The notes: a model not told the origin generated them from the sequence alone. Shown: positions 43,638 through 56,820, counted from the first letter of the stretch. The stretch is 64,000 nt of DNA from Sesamum alatum (GCA_034509735.1 JACGWO010000008.1:14643864-14707863), one strand, 5' to 3'. Numbers and translations are program-made.

Positions 43638-43675
<38 letters not shown>
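43636..43675. repeat. (CA)n(TA)n microsatellite
   Basis: A CA run (43636-43652) directly followed by a TA run (43653-43675). A poly(A) run of about 18 bases lies at 43751-43768. Confidence 0.9.
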
Positions 43676-43676
<1 letters not shown>

Positions 43677-44007
43677 ATTTCCATCCAATTCTTCTCTCAT
43701 TTTCACTGATAATACTAGTACATAATCTTTGTGAAAAATAATCAAATTACAAAAAAAAAAAAAAAAAATACTACGTTGAAGTCAACAATCAGGTAAACAT
43801 GCTTTGAGTTTGTATTTTTTAGAATTTTTTATTGTTAATTTGTCCTTAATCTTGATTTTATTTAAATTGAATAGTTTAGAATAAATGAACAATACTCATT
43901 TTGATAAATAGTTTCATTAATAATAACTATTGTTCTTGTTTGATGATACTTTTATTAATAAGGTTTTTAACTTTTTTATATACTAAATCTTTTTAGTATA
44001 ATATTAA

Positions 44008-44433
44008 GGGTAAATTATAGTCATCTCCCCTGAGGTTTGATATAATTACAAATACTCCCTCGTTGTTTGAAAAATTACAAATACCCCCTTGAGATTTGTA
44101 AGTTTTAACCAAAGGCCTGAAATTGATAATTTTGCCGTTGAACTTTTTATTAAAATTGTAGAAAATTCAACCGAGACAAATTGCATTATTGCTCCTTTGT
44201 ATAAAAAACTTAAGAAACCTCTCCTTGAACATTGTAGTCCAAAAAAATTTTAAAAATTAAATAAAAAATAATTTAGTGCATAACGGCATTTTGGTCCGTT
44301 CACCCATAAAAATGAATGAAAATGGGTTATTTGTTAGACGGTTACACACCTCAGGGGTATTTGTAATTTTTCAAACAACGAGGGGGTATTTATAATTATG
44401 CCAAGCCTCAAGGGAGGTAACTATAATTTACCC
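44008..44433. mobile_element. Mutator-like MITE with 9-bp target duplication (one mismatch)
   Basis: A 426-bp foldback element. The left edge is GGGTAAATTATAGTCATCTC. The right edge is the inverse, ending ATAATTTACCC. The flanks are TAATATTAA at 43999-44007 and TAATATCAA at 44434-44442, eight of nine identical. Arm blocks are the same as in 42923-43376. Non-coding. Confidence 0.85.
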
Positions 44434-44785
44434 TAATATCAATTTGTTTATTTTCTAATAAAAATGAAAAGAAGAGGTTAATCAGTAAAATTATAAAAAT
44501 TAGTCTTTTCCTTCAATCAATTTTTCTCGTACAAACAAATGAAAGTATTTGAGTTTACTCTCTTTCCAATCATACCAAATAACTTGAAGGAAAACTGTAG
44601 TTATTTCCCTCCGCCTTGTCTTTTCACTTCCCCTCCCCCTTTCACTTCCCCTATCCTCTCATTTGAACCAAATGAATTCTAAAATAAAAAGTTCGATCCA
44701 CTCAAATGGGATACACCCTCATTTATAATTAAAGTGCCCTTTATCAGGAATATGTTATAAAATATATATAAAACTGCAACAATGT

Positions 44786-45191
44786 GAGAATTAGAATAGA
44801 GATGAAAAGATAATATTCTTATATCATTTCCCATTCTCAACATACAAAATGAAGTGGCCTATTTATAGGCTCCAAGATTACAATCAAAAGTCTCATCTTT
44901 GATGAGGGGAGACGAATCACAAGAGGTAACAATTTATAAGATAATGTAAAGAGTATGGGAGATGAGGATGAACATCCACAACTTTAAATTTCATAACACT
45001 CCCTCTGGATGTTCATAAATCCACAACATGCATCTTTAAAACCTTACTAGAAAAAACCTCGAGGGGCAAAAACCTAGTGAAGGGAAAAGAGTACACTATT
45101 CTTTAATATGCGATTATATACTGCCTCATTAAAAACCTTACTAGGAAAACCCAATGGAAAAAATCCTGGTCAAGGAAAAAAGAGTGGAACA
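44786..45191 (-). repeat. 3' LTR of a copia element (partial bounds)
   Basis: On the plus strand it runs from about TGTGAGAATTAGAATAG to GAGTGGAACA. The PPT-like AATGAAGGGGAGTAA on the minus strand lies next to it at 45195-45210. Typical copia features follow, such as CCTTACTAGGAAAACCCAAT repeated in slightly different form (near 45050 and 45135). The left edge is approximate. Confidence 0.6.
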
Positions 45192-45703
45192 CGTATTTAC
45201 TCCCCTTCATTAAAATATCAATCAAGATCTTTGAGGTGACAAACGCCAATATTATGGACTAGCTTCTGAAATATTGTGGTAGGAAGTGCCTTGGTGAACA
45301 AATCTACTAGATTGTCACTGGAACGGACTTGTTGAATATCAATATCACCATTCTTTGAAGATCATGAGTGAAGAAGAATTTTGGTGAAATATATTTCGTT
45401 CGATCCCCTTTTATGTACCCTTCTTTCAGTTAAGCAATACGTGCCGCATTATCCTCATATAAGATCGTCGGATTTTTCCATATAAAATCACTTTAACGCC
45501 GTAGCAATATAAGTTTCTTGATTCACAAGGATTCCATTCTGTTATTGTTTCAACTTGCAATCCAAGATAATATTTTGTTCTTCCTAAATCTGTCATCTCA
45601 AATCCCTTTTAAGCTGTTTATAGCCTTTGAAAGCTCTTCTAGAGTTCCAATAATGCTTAAGTCGTCAACATAAACTGCAATTATTGTAATTTTATTGTAA
45701 TTT
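45192..45703 (-). pseudogene. Ty1/copia reverse transcriptase and RNase H end
   Basis: On the minus strand ITIIAVYVDDLSIIGTLEEL lies at about 45645-45700. YVDD is the catalytic box of copia RT. It continues in another frame with FEMTDLGRTKYYLGLQVET. RNase H follows with ILYEDNAARIA and GYIKGDRTKYISPKFFFTHD, then FTKALPTTIFQKLVHNIG in broken form. This is the last part of a copia pol. Stops are frequent. It is cut off at about 45703 by the CACTA region. Confidence 0.82.
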
Positions 45704-46110
45704 CTGTAATTTTGGGGAAATCTATGTAATTTTTTTTTTCTGTAATTTTAGGATTTTTTATAATTTTAGGAAATACATGTAATTTTCTATAATTTTAGAA
45801 ATTTTTGTAATTTTAGGAAATATATGTAATTTTCTATAACTTTAGGAATTTTTGTAATTTTAGGAAATACATGTAATATCCTGTAATTTTAGAAATTTTT
45901 GTAATTTTAGGAAATCTATGTAATTTCCTATAATTTTAGGGATTTTTGTAATTTTAGAAATTCATGTAATTTTATGTAATTTTCTGAAAATGTATATAAT
46001 TAATTTTCTGTAATTACATTGTACTACTTTTTTGTAATTTTAGGCCATATATGTAATTTTAAGTAATTTGTAATTTTAGGAAATTTTAGTTAATTTAGTA
46101 AATTTTTGGT
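45670..46110. repeat. AT-rich tandem repeat, unit near 45-50 bp
   Basis: Repeated blocks such as TGTAATTTTAGGAAATACAT alternate with GTAATTTTCTATAATTTTAG, about nine times with small changes. It begins at the copia break and ends just before the CACTA gene. It may be the subterminal region of the CACTA element, or a separate minisatellite. Confidence 0.8.
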
Positions 46111-46177
46111 AAAATATAATCAATCATTTACCATTTTATACAAAATATAATCAATATTTTTTAAATGTATAGATATC

Positions 46178-47688
46178 ATGACGATCGGTGCGTCGGCCCC
46201 TCCCGGACGTGGTCGCGGCCGTAGCAAGATGACTCTGGCTCCAGCCATTGGAGCGACTCCACCAGCACAGCCTCCAGTGTCATAGGCCCCGTCAGTCGAC
46301 CCGGCCACTCTGGTGTCATCGACCGCGAAGGTCGGTAGTGGACAGGCCCAGGTGGCCTCCAGTTCTTCGGCCCCGGGGCCTTGGCCATGAGATTTACCAC
46401 CACCACCAGCGCCTGAAGTGCCACCTCCGTCTGCACGTCACTACATCAGCCTCCACGATGCGAGTTAATCTAACACAAAAATATATTATATTATTTTTAG
46501 TTGATTTAGTTTGAATTTTAATTTGTAATTATTTTTTCAGGTCTGACCGAGATTTCCATAGTTTCATAAATGCGACGGTGAAGAACCACTATCCTCACCT
46601 TGGGGATGCATCAAGAAGATTCCACAGGACCACATCCTATTTTGGCAAGATAATATTAAGGTAATTAATATTTTATTATGTTTTAATTACGTTTTATCGA
46701 TTATCAATTACTAATTCTTTCTTTTTAATATGTAAATATGCAGTTTAAATACTGGTGGGACTGCGACGACGAGTCGATGTACAAGGTTATCCGGTGGCAG
46801 GCCAGACGGTTCCTGTGGAAGCGGTTCTCCGACGCTCGGGCCCAGTTGTCCCGATTGCTTTGGCTGGCCAAGCAGATTTGGCGACAACTGCTAGAGTACT
46901 GAGACAGCCAGGACTTCAAGAAAATGTCGGTCAAGAATAAGGCCAATCTGACAGCTAACCCCGACGCAGCAGCGACCGTCTACAGTGGGGGCTCCTCGCC
47001 AGTTGGCCACCAGAAGAAGAAGATGGTAGGTATATAGTTTATTTCAAGTGATTTCATTATTTTAGATGCATTAATTAATTATTTAAATTTGTCTTTGACA
47101 GGAGGTACAACTCGGTCACCCGATCAAGCAGATGGAGTTGCTCTCGGACGGCCAATGGAGCAGCCCGAGGGGGGCGCAGGTGGCGGTAAGTTTATTTTCA
47201 ATTTCCTTTTCAATTTATATTATAATTTCATTTTTTTCATACTAAGTCGAGTATTCCAATTGCAGGAGACATTCAAGAGAATGGTGGAGGAACAACAAAC
47301 CCAGCCACCAAATGATCAGCCAGATCCTCCCCCCTCTTCTCAAAGCTAGGTGGCCATGATTGAGAACCAGATGTGGATGGTGGCGGCAGGCGGCCGGAAG
47401 AGGGGTCGGGTATTCGGACTCGGCTCTGAGGCCCACCACACGATCGTTGGACCCTCGCAGCCGAGCTCGTCATCTGCTCCACCGCCCCAGCCACCACAAG
47501 AGCAACGCCCGAACCTTGATGATCGGCTCACCAGGCTCAAGGAGATTGTCCACCGTCTGGCGAACGACAGGTCCGAGCCTCCACCGTCGCCACCGTCCCA
47601 AGATCCAGTCGATCCCCCGCAGCACGACGATGAGGCTGAAGACGGGGAGCTCGGGGACGATGAGGCAGAAGACGGGGATCTAGATTAG
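46178..47688 (+). pseudogene. CACTA Transposase_24 (Ptta/En/Spm) gene, five exons
   Basis: Probable exons are 46178-46465, 46541-46660, 46744-47035, 47102-47185 and 47266-47688, with GT/AG sites at their edges (AAG|GTAATT, CAG|TTTAAA, ATG|GTAGGT). Exon 1 starts MTIGASAPPGRGRGRSKM and is Pro/Ala-rich. Exons 2-3 join IPQDHILFWQDNIK to FKYWWDCDDESMYKVIRWQA, then FLWKRFSDARAQLSRL and NKANLTANPDAAATVYSGGS, the F.W......................R and SGGSK pattern of the family. Exon 4-5 has EVQLGHPIKQMELL, ETFKRMVEEQQ, and MWMVAAGGRKRGRVFGLGSE, then a Pro-rich and acidic tail. Four in-frame stops fall at 46283, 46389, 46901 and 47347. The family is linked to TnpA-like functions of CACTA elements. Confidence 0.82.
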
Positions 47689-48822
47689 GGTCGGGTTTTG
47701 TGGTTTTCATTTTTTTGTTTCCAAAATATGTATTTATATTTTAAAAGAATTTTGTAAAGACAATTTTAATTTCGTTTTAATACTGTTATTTCTTCTTACT
47801 ACCAAAATTCGATACATTTTTATATTCAACAAATTAAACAATAAATTGTAAAAACTAATATATAAAATAAACAAAATTTAAATTAATATTTTATATCAAA
47901 AAAATTAAAATAAAATTTTTGTAACAACCTTATTAGTATGGATTCTAGAAATACACCAACACACAAACAGCAACTAGACCATCATGTGGGTTTATAACAA
48001 ATACAGAGATATAGATATAGGGAATATGCACTTGTCTTGTTAATGAAGTATCTAGTCTGAAAATCTTCACGTAATCCATCTATTGTGCTTCGATAATAAA
48101 GCTGGTGATTTGTGGTGGAAGTAACATAAAGATAAAGACTGGGACAGTCTCCCATCAAAACCCCAAAGAGTTACATCATCAAGTCAAAATTTAGTAGAGA
48201 ATTGCCTCTGCATTTGAATGATAACAAAGAACGTTACAACATATACAAGCAAAATCGTTACAAGAATTGGATGTAAAGAAATTATAACAAATGATACCAG
48301 ACTAGTTATATCACCATTTCAAGGGGAGGTACAAAAATTACTTCAAAAACTGCTACAAATCATTAACAAACATGCGCAGGGAAGTGTAGCAATAACTGTT
48401 ATAATATTTGGTACATGCACATTACAATAAGAATTACAAACACCGTTATAAATTAAAAAGGGACCGTTAAAAACAATAGATGAAAAAATTGTTTCACCAG
48501 TTATACGCTACTATCACATTCTTTATAACAAAAGCAATACCAATTTAGAAATTTATAATTCGCGCGCGATCATTCTAAACGGAGATTAAAAAAAATCATT
48601 TCTGGTTTAGATCAACGGGTGAAATGGTTTGGGAGACCGTTACAAAGACCGGTTAAATTTGTAACGGCTTTGGCGTGAGTCGTTATAATTATTTTATAAC
48701 TCATATTTTTGGCGCGGATTTGTGGCCGTTACAAAAATGACTAGAAACTTTATAAGACCGTTCCAACATTAAATTTAGCCATTCCAAAATCCGTTACAAT
48801 TAATTAATTTTTTTGTAGTGAA
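47689..48822. other. 3' part of the CACTA element
   Basis: Non-coding. A 48218-48430 ORF is made mostly of subterminal repeat sequence and is not a likely gene. The subterminal repeat core is the CCGTTACAA motif in both orientations. Confidence 0.5.
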
Positions 48823-48829
48823 CCAATTA

Positions 48830-51800
48830 TTTCTTACATATTATAATTATTTGTACTTGTGATAGATTTTAACCTCTTTTCATTACTTTTAAGAATTGAA
48901 TTATTATTTGATTTCAAAATGTTTGAATAGCACTTTCCACAAAGCATAATAAATAAATTATTTTTTATAATTTTATAAATTTTGCTTTATAATTTTTTTT
49001 ATTTATAATTTTTTATATTTGAAGTAATCCAAATCACATACAAAAGTATCAAAATAATACTATTAACATTTAGAATATTAGTAGTATTGGGACATTTACA
49101 ATTCAAAATTCGTGAGTCCTTTCAATTTTTCTTATTTTTCTAATTCTACATTAAATGCATTTTTAATAAATATATTACATTGTAAATGTAAAAATAATTT
49201 GTAGTTAATTAAATTATAATGAAAGTAATATATACTATCACAATAATTATCTTGATTTATATAAATAATATTTAGAATATTTTAATTGTTGGAACATATA
49301 CAATTCAAAATTGGTGAGTCCTTTCCATTTCTTTGATTTTTCTAATTATTTTATATTCTTTGATAAAGGCATTTCCAATAATATGTTAACTAGTAAATGT
49401 AAAAAAGATAATTGGAGTTAATTAAATTATAATGGGAGTAATATAAGTTAGGATAATTTAATAAACTTTGACCACAAATAGAGGACTTTTGTTCTTATAT
49501 AAATAATCGATTATTTCTTAAATTATAATTATTTGTACTTATGATAGATTTTAATCTCTTTTTATTACTCTGAAGAGTGAATTATTATTTGATTTCAAAA
49601 TATTCGAATAGCACTTTCCACAACGCATAATACATAAATTTTCTTATAATTGTAGAAATTTTACTTTAACATGACTATTTAGTTCTTTCAATTATAATCA
49701 TTTGTATTTTAAATAATCCAAATAACATACAAAAGTATCAAAATAATACTATTAACTTACATAAATGTCATTTAGAATATTAGCATTGTTGGGACATTTA
49801 CAATTCAAAATTTGTGAGTCCTTTCACAAATTATAATGGGAGTAATATGTTTCTAATTGTAGAAATTTTGTTTTAACATGACTATTTAGTTATTTTCAAT
49901 TATAATTATTTGTATTGAAGTAATCCAAACAACATACAGATAATAATAACTTACATTTAGAATCCGTGAGACCTTCCAATTTCTCCAATTTACAATTGGA
50001 GTTAATTAAATTATAATGGGAGTAATAAATAAAAATGTTAATCAATAGATGTAAATTCACATGACATAAAAATAAAAATAATTTGGTACTATAAAAGCAA
50101 TATTAAGATTTTTAATAATTTGTCGGGTCATATAAATTAGGATAGTTTAATAAACTTGAGCTTTTATTCTTCTATAAATAAACAATTATCTCTTAAATTT
50201 TAACATCTTACTTTTAAGAATTGAATTATTAATTGATTTTCAAATGTTCGAATAGCACTTTTCACAAAACATAATAAATATTTTTTTTAATAATTGTAGA
50301 AATTTTGCTTTAACATAATCATTTAGGTTTTTTTTATTTATAATTTTTTTGTATTTAAAGTAACCCAAATAACATACAAAAGTATCAAAATAATACCATT
50401 AACTTACATAAATAACATTTAGAATATTAGTATTACAATTCAAAATTTATGAGTCCTTTCAATTTCTCTTATTTTTCTAATTATTTCTTATTCTACGTTA
50501 AATGTAAAAAATTATTTGTAGTTAATTAAATTATAAAGAGAGTAATAAATACTATTATTGGGACATATTTAGAATATTTTAATTGTTGGGACATATACAA
50601 TTCAAAATTGGTGAGTCCTTTCCATTTCTCTTATTTTTCTAATTATAAAAAATTGAAGTTAATTAAATTATAATGGGAGTAATATAAGTTAGGATAATTT
50701 AATAAACTTTGATCGCAAATAGAGAACTTTTGTCTTTATATAAATGTCCGATTATTTCTTATGTGATATAAATTAACCACTTTTTAATTGATTTCAAAGT
50801 ATTCGAATAGCACTTTCCACAAAGCATAATAAATAATATTTTTTTAATTGTATAATTATTTGCATTTTAAGATTTTAAGTAATCCAAACAACGTGCAAAA
50901 TATTAAAATAATACTATTAACTTACATAAATAACATTTAGAATATTAGTAATATTTGTATTACAATTCAAAATTTCTGAGTCCTTTCAAGTTTTCTTATT
51001 TTTTTAATTATTTCTTATTCTACATTAAATGCTTTTTTCATAAATATATTACACTGTAAATGTAATAAATAAAAAAATTATTCAATTGATGTAAATTCAC
51101 ATGACATAAAATAAAACTAATTTAGTACTATAAAATTAACATTTAAGGGTTTTAATTAGTTAAAAAAACTTACCACATATCATAGAAAGAAATTAGTTAT
51201 TTTAACATAACAAAATGATAATATTAACTCACATAAAGAAATTAGTTTTTTCTAATTGTAGAAATTTTATTTTAACATACCAAAATGATAATATTATCTC
51301 ACGTAAATAACATTTAGAATATTGGTATTATTTACAATTCAAAACTGCTAAATCCTTTCAATTTCACTTGTTTGTATAATTACTTCATACGTTGAATTGT
51401 ATTTAATTAATTTAAAATTGGTGACTATTTTCCATTTATCTTATTTTTCTAATTATTTCATATTCTTTGATAAAGGCATAAATATGTTAAATGGTAAATG
51501 TAAACAAAATAATTGGAGTTAATTAAATTATAATGAGTAGTAAATAAAAAACTTAATCGCACAACAAATAAATTGTTTTTTTATAATTGTAGAAATAACA
51601 TACAAAGTATCAAAATAATACTATTAACTTACATAAAATTCACGAGTCATTTCAATTTCTAATTATTTCTTATTCTACGTTTAATGCATTTCTAATAAGT
51701 TTATTATATTGTAAATGTAAAAAGAAATTGAAGTTAATTAAATTATACTGAGAGTAATAAATACTATCACTAAATAGCATTTAGAATAATTGTATTGTCG

Positions 51801-53060
51801 GAACATATATAATTCAAAATTAGCGAGTCCTTTGCATTTCTCTAATTCTTTGATAAAGGCATCTTCAATAATTAAATATTAATGGGAGTAATAAATAAAA
51901 AAAATTAATCAATGATGTAAATTCACGTGACATATAATAAAACTAATTCAGTACTATAAAAGTAATATTAATGATAGATTCTATTACATGGGATAAATTT
52001 TAGCCTCTTTTTATTACTTTTAAGAATAGAATTATTATTTTACATCACAATGTTTGAAGCACTTTCCACAAAGCATTATAAATAAATTACTGATTTTTTA
52101 TAATTGTAGAAATTTTACTTTAATATTACTATTCAGTTCCTTTCTTTTATTTGAAAAGCATTATAAATAAATTAATGATTTTTTATAATTGTAGAAATTT
52201 TACTTTAATATTACTATTCAGTTCCTTTCTTTTATTTGAAGTAATCCAAATAAATAATATTAATAACATTTAAAATATCAGTATTATTGGGACATTTACA
52301 ACTCAAAATTTGTCAGTCATTTCGATTTCTCTTATTTTTCTATTTTTCTAGTTATTTCTTATTCTATGTTAAATGTATAAATGTAATAACGAATTGAAGC
52401 TAATTAAATTAAGGGCATTTTCAGTAATCAATAAATATATAAATGGGAGTAATAAATAAAAGTTTAATCAATAGAACTTCTGCTTCTTCGATTCTGCTGG
52501 TAAGGGGTAGGGAATACTACTGTTCAAGAAAATGTTGAAAAGAAGTATCAAATGATAATATTAACACATAAACTTTAGAATATTAGTATTATTGGGACAT
52601 TTATAATTAAAAATTGCTGAATACTTTAGATTTCTCCTTTTGGTCTAATTACGTTAAATGCATTTTTAATAAATATATTACATTGTAAATTTAAAACGAA
52701 TTATAAAAATGAATTGAAATCACTTACATTACATTTAGAATATTTGTATTGTTGCATGGTAAATGTAAAAAAAGAAATAATTAGAGTTAATTAAATTATA
52801 ATGGGTGTAATAAATAAAAAATTAATCAATAGATGTAAATTCACATGAAATAATATAAAACTAATTTTGTACCATAAACCAAGGGTTTTACATTTTGTAG
52901 GATCAGTTAGAATAATTTTTTAAACTTTGACCTAATAAAGACTTTCCACTAAACATAATAATTTTTTTTATAATTGTAAAAATTAACTTGAATATGTAGT
53001 CTTTTAATTAAATTATTTTTATTTCAAGTAATCTAAGTAACATACAAAAAACATGATTTA
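48830..53060. repeat. Degenerate AT-rich tandem array, mixed unit types
   Basis: The motif ACAATTCAAAATT followed by GAGTCCTTTCAATTTCTC (type A) or GGTGAGTCCTTTCCATTTCT (type B) recurs at about 49097, 49289, 49798, 50427, 50592, 50961, 51331, 51806, 52296 and 52599. Type A continues into TTCTACGTTAAATGCATTTT. Type B continues into CTTTGATAAAGGCATTTTCA. Both lead into TTAATTAAATTATAATGGGA plus GTAATAAAT. Spacing varies from 160 to 600 bp, so the array is old and rearranged. No coding capacity. Confidence 0.82.
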
Positions 53061-56035
53061 TAATATTAGTTTTGTTGGGACATTTACAATTCAGAATTCT
53101 TGAATCCGTCCAATTTATCTTATTTTTCTAGTTATTTCTTATTCCACATCTTAAATGTAAAACCAAAAATGAAGTTAATTAAATTATAATGGGAGTAATA
53201 AATACTATGAAAATATTTAAATAAATATTTGTATTGTTGGGACATATACAATACAAAATTGGTGATTCTTTTAGTTATTTCATATTCTCAGTAAAGACAT
53301 TTTCAATAAATAAACATGGTAAATGTAAAAAAAATAATGGGAGTTAATTACATTATAATGGGAGTAATATATAAAAAAATAATCAATAAATGTAAATTCA
53401 CATGACATAAAATAAAACAAATTTAGTATTATAAAAGCAATTAGGTTCGTATAAGTTAATAAACTTTTACTTTTGTATAAATAACCAATTATTTCTTATT
53501 TGTACTTGTGGTCAATTTTTACTTTTGAAAATATTTGAATAAACACTTACCACAAGTCATAGTAAATAAACAAAAGATTCGAAAAACACTTACCACATAG
53601 CACTCTCCGAATTTCAAGTTTATGATTGTAGACCATATTTGGAAACTAAGTTCCAGATTTCTATGATTTTTTTTATTCTAATTATTTCATTCTTTGATAA
53701 AGGCATTTTCAATAAATATGTTAAATGATAAATTAATAAACTATAATAGGACTAATAAATAAAATAGATATAATTTAGTAACAACATGTAGTTGCGATAA
53801 TTAAATAAAAACTGACCACAAATAGAAAAATTTTATTTTTATATAAATAACAAATTTCTTAAATTATAATTATTTGTATTTGTGGTCAATTTTACCGTCT
53901 TTATATTACTTTTTAGATTTGAATTATTATTTGATTTGAAACCACAAATTACAGTAAATAAACAAAAAATTCAAAAATATTTAAGAACACTTACCACAAA
54001 TCATAGAAACAAATTAGTTTTTTAACATAAATATATAGTTCAAAAAACATACGTAAGTATCAAAAATATAATATTAACACATAAATTTTAGAATATTAGT
54101 ATTATTGGGACATTTACAATTCAAAATTTCTGAATCCTTTCAATTTCTCCTTTTTGTCAAATTATTTCATATTCTACGTTAAATGCATTTTATTAGAATA
54201 TTTGTATTGTTGCATGGTAAATGTAAAAATAATAATAATAATTGAACTAATTTTTTATACAATTCAAAATTCTTGAGTCCATCCAATTTCTCTTATTTTT
54301 CTAGTTATTTCTTATTCTACATCTTAAATGTAAAAACAAAATGAAGTTAATTAAATTATAATGAGAATAATAAATACTATGAAAATATTTAAATAAATAT
54401 TTGTATTGTTGAGACATACAATTCAAAATTGGAGATTGTTTTAGTTATTTCATATTTAAAGGCATTTTCAATAAATATGGTACATGGTAAATGTGAAAAA
54501 AAATAATTGGAGTTAATTACATTATAATGGGAGTAATATAAAAAGATTAATCAATAAATGTAAATTCACATGACATAAAATAAAACAATTTTAATACTAT
54601 ATAAGCAATTAGGGTCGTATAAGTTAATAAACATTTACCACGAATAGAGAACTTTTACTTTTGTATAAATAACCAATTATTTCTTATTTGTAATTGTAGT
54701 CAATTTTTACTTTTGAAAATATTTGAATAAACACTTACTACAAATCATAGTAAATAAACAAAAAGATTCGAAAAACAACTTACCACAAAACACTGTCCGA
54801 ATTCCAAGTTTCTTATTGTAGACCATATTTGGAAACTAAGTTTCAGATTTCTATGACTTTTCTCATTCTAATTATTTCATATTATTTGATAAAGGCATTT
54901 TCTAAACTATAATAGGACTAATAAATAAAATAGATCTAAATTCAAATGACATAAAATAAAGCTAATTTAGTAACAACTTGTAGTTACGATAATTAAATAA
55001 AAAATGACCACAAATAGAAAAATTTTATTTTTATATAAATAACAAATTTCTTAAATTATAATTATTTGTATTTGTTGTCAATTTTACCTTCTTTATATTA
55101 CTTTTTAGATTTGAATTATTATTTGATTTGATACCACAAATTACAGTAAAAAAATAAAAGATTCAAAAATATTTTAAGAACACTTACCACAAATCATAGA
55201 AACAAATTAGTTTTTTAACATAAATAAATAGTTCAAAAAACATACATAAGTATCAAAATGATAATATTAACACATAAATATTAGAATATTAGTATTATTG
55301 GGTCAGTTACCCTTTCAATTTCTCCTTTTTGTCTACATATTCTACGTGAAATGCATTTTTGCTAAATATATTATATTACATTAAGAATATTTGTATTGTT
55401 GCATGCCAAATGTAAAAAAAATAAATATTTGTAGTTAATTAAATTATAATGGGTGTAATAAATAAAACTAATAAACAGTTTACACTGGGCATCATAATTT
55501 TTTCTTATAATTGTAGAAATTAACTTGAATATTTAGTTCTTTTAATTAAATTATTTGTATTTGAAGTAATCTAAGTAACACACAAATAACATAATTCATA
55601 ATATTAGTTTTGTTGAGACATTAACAATTCAAAATTCTTGAGTCTGTCCAATTTCTCGTATTTTTCTAGTTATTTCTTATTCTACATCTTAAATGTAAAA
55701 ACAAAATGAAGTTAATTAAATTATAATGGGAGTAATAAATACTATGAAAATATTCTTAGCTTAAATAAATATTTTTAGATGACATAAAATAAAACAAATT
55801 TAGTACTATAAAAGCAATTAAGGTCGTATAAGTTAATAAACATTGACCACGAAAAGAGATCTGTTACTTTTGTATAAATAACCAATTATTTCTTATTTGT
55901 ACTTGTGGGCAATTTTTACTTTTGAAAATATTTGAATAAACACTTACCACAAATCATAGTAAATAAACAAAAAATTCGAAAAACACTTACCACAAAGCAC
56001 TCTCCGAATTTCCAGTTTCTGATTGTAGACCGGAA
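53060..56035. repeat. Tandem array with unit near 1.2 kb, about 2.5 copies
   Basis: The anchor block AAGCAATTAGGTTCGTATAA and its versions lie at 53435, 54603 and 55812, so spacing is 1168 and 1209 bp. Other matched blocks are TCAATTTTTACTTTTGAAAA, ATATTTGAATAAACACTTAC, ATTCGAAAAACACTTACCAC and CTCTCCGAATTTC(C/A)AGTTT. The array is a higher-order form of the repeat family on its left. The last copy ends at about 56035. Confidence 0.88.
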
Positions 56036-56039
56036 TTAA

Positions 56040-56820
56040 CAATTGCAACAACTCAAATTTATCAAATTGAATAAAAGTGTATTAAAAGAGAGAACTAACT
56101 AGAAATAATTATCCTGTGCAAAAATTAGTTACATTTGAGGAAATTAAACATATCAATGATTTTAACAGTTTGTAAAATTAATTAGTAACTAAGCACATAA
56201 TAATTATGAATGGTAGGTAACAGATATAAGTAATTATAGCAAGTAATAAATATTGAAAGCAATAAGTAGAATTTAATAAATATGAAAAGTAAATATAGCA
56301 ATCTCAAAATAAAAAATGCAAGAATTTTTTTGTGCTATTCATACTTTTATATAGATGTATAATACATATAAATATAGATATATAGATAATTTCTTTGTTT
56401 CTATCTAAAATTACATAAAAATAAGTATATGATGGACCTCCAATAAACCCACTGGAATATTTCTTACATCCAATAAGCACAAATCCAATTTTATTATGTA
56501 TCATGTACTTATTTATCTGTTGTATTTGAGTTAAAATTAACCTCTTTTTATTACCTTTTGAAATTGAATTATAATTTAATTTGAAAATATTTCAATAAAC
56601 ATTTTGCACAAATCATAATAAATAAATTAATTATTTGGGACATGTTTCTTACATCCAATTTTTTATGTATCATGCACGCTTTATCTATTGTATATAAATA
56701 TGAAAATATAGGAGTACATATCTATTTATAAATATAATATATAACAATAACACTTTATAAATTAAAATAACAATATGAATTGGACTCTACTTTTAGTGTA
56801 TATAAAAAGAATAAATATTT
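56040..56820. other. AT-rich stretch without a gene
   Basis: No recognised gene. A minus ORF at 56304-56504 has no domain. Weakly similar to sequence at 60990-61120 (TATGTATCATG.ACGC and ATATATAACAATAA blocks), so it is part of the dispersed repeat family that follows. Confidence 0.4.

Larger units (their letters stand above)
45704..48822 (+). mobile_element. CACTA element with Transposase_24-type gene
   Basis: The right end is TTTTTTTGTAGTG (48810-48822), the inverse of the CACTA terminus. The left end is not found. It may lie in or left of the tandem repeat, where copia pol breaks off. The right subterminal region 48200-48800 has many copies of CCGTTACAA or its inverse TTGTAACGG (for example near 48635, 48650, 48727, 48789), typical of CACTA subterminal binding sites. 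The gene inside is at 46178. No TnpD/TNP2 transposase ORF is visible. Confidence 0.65.
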
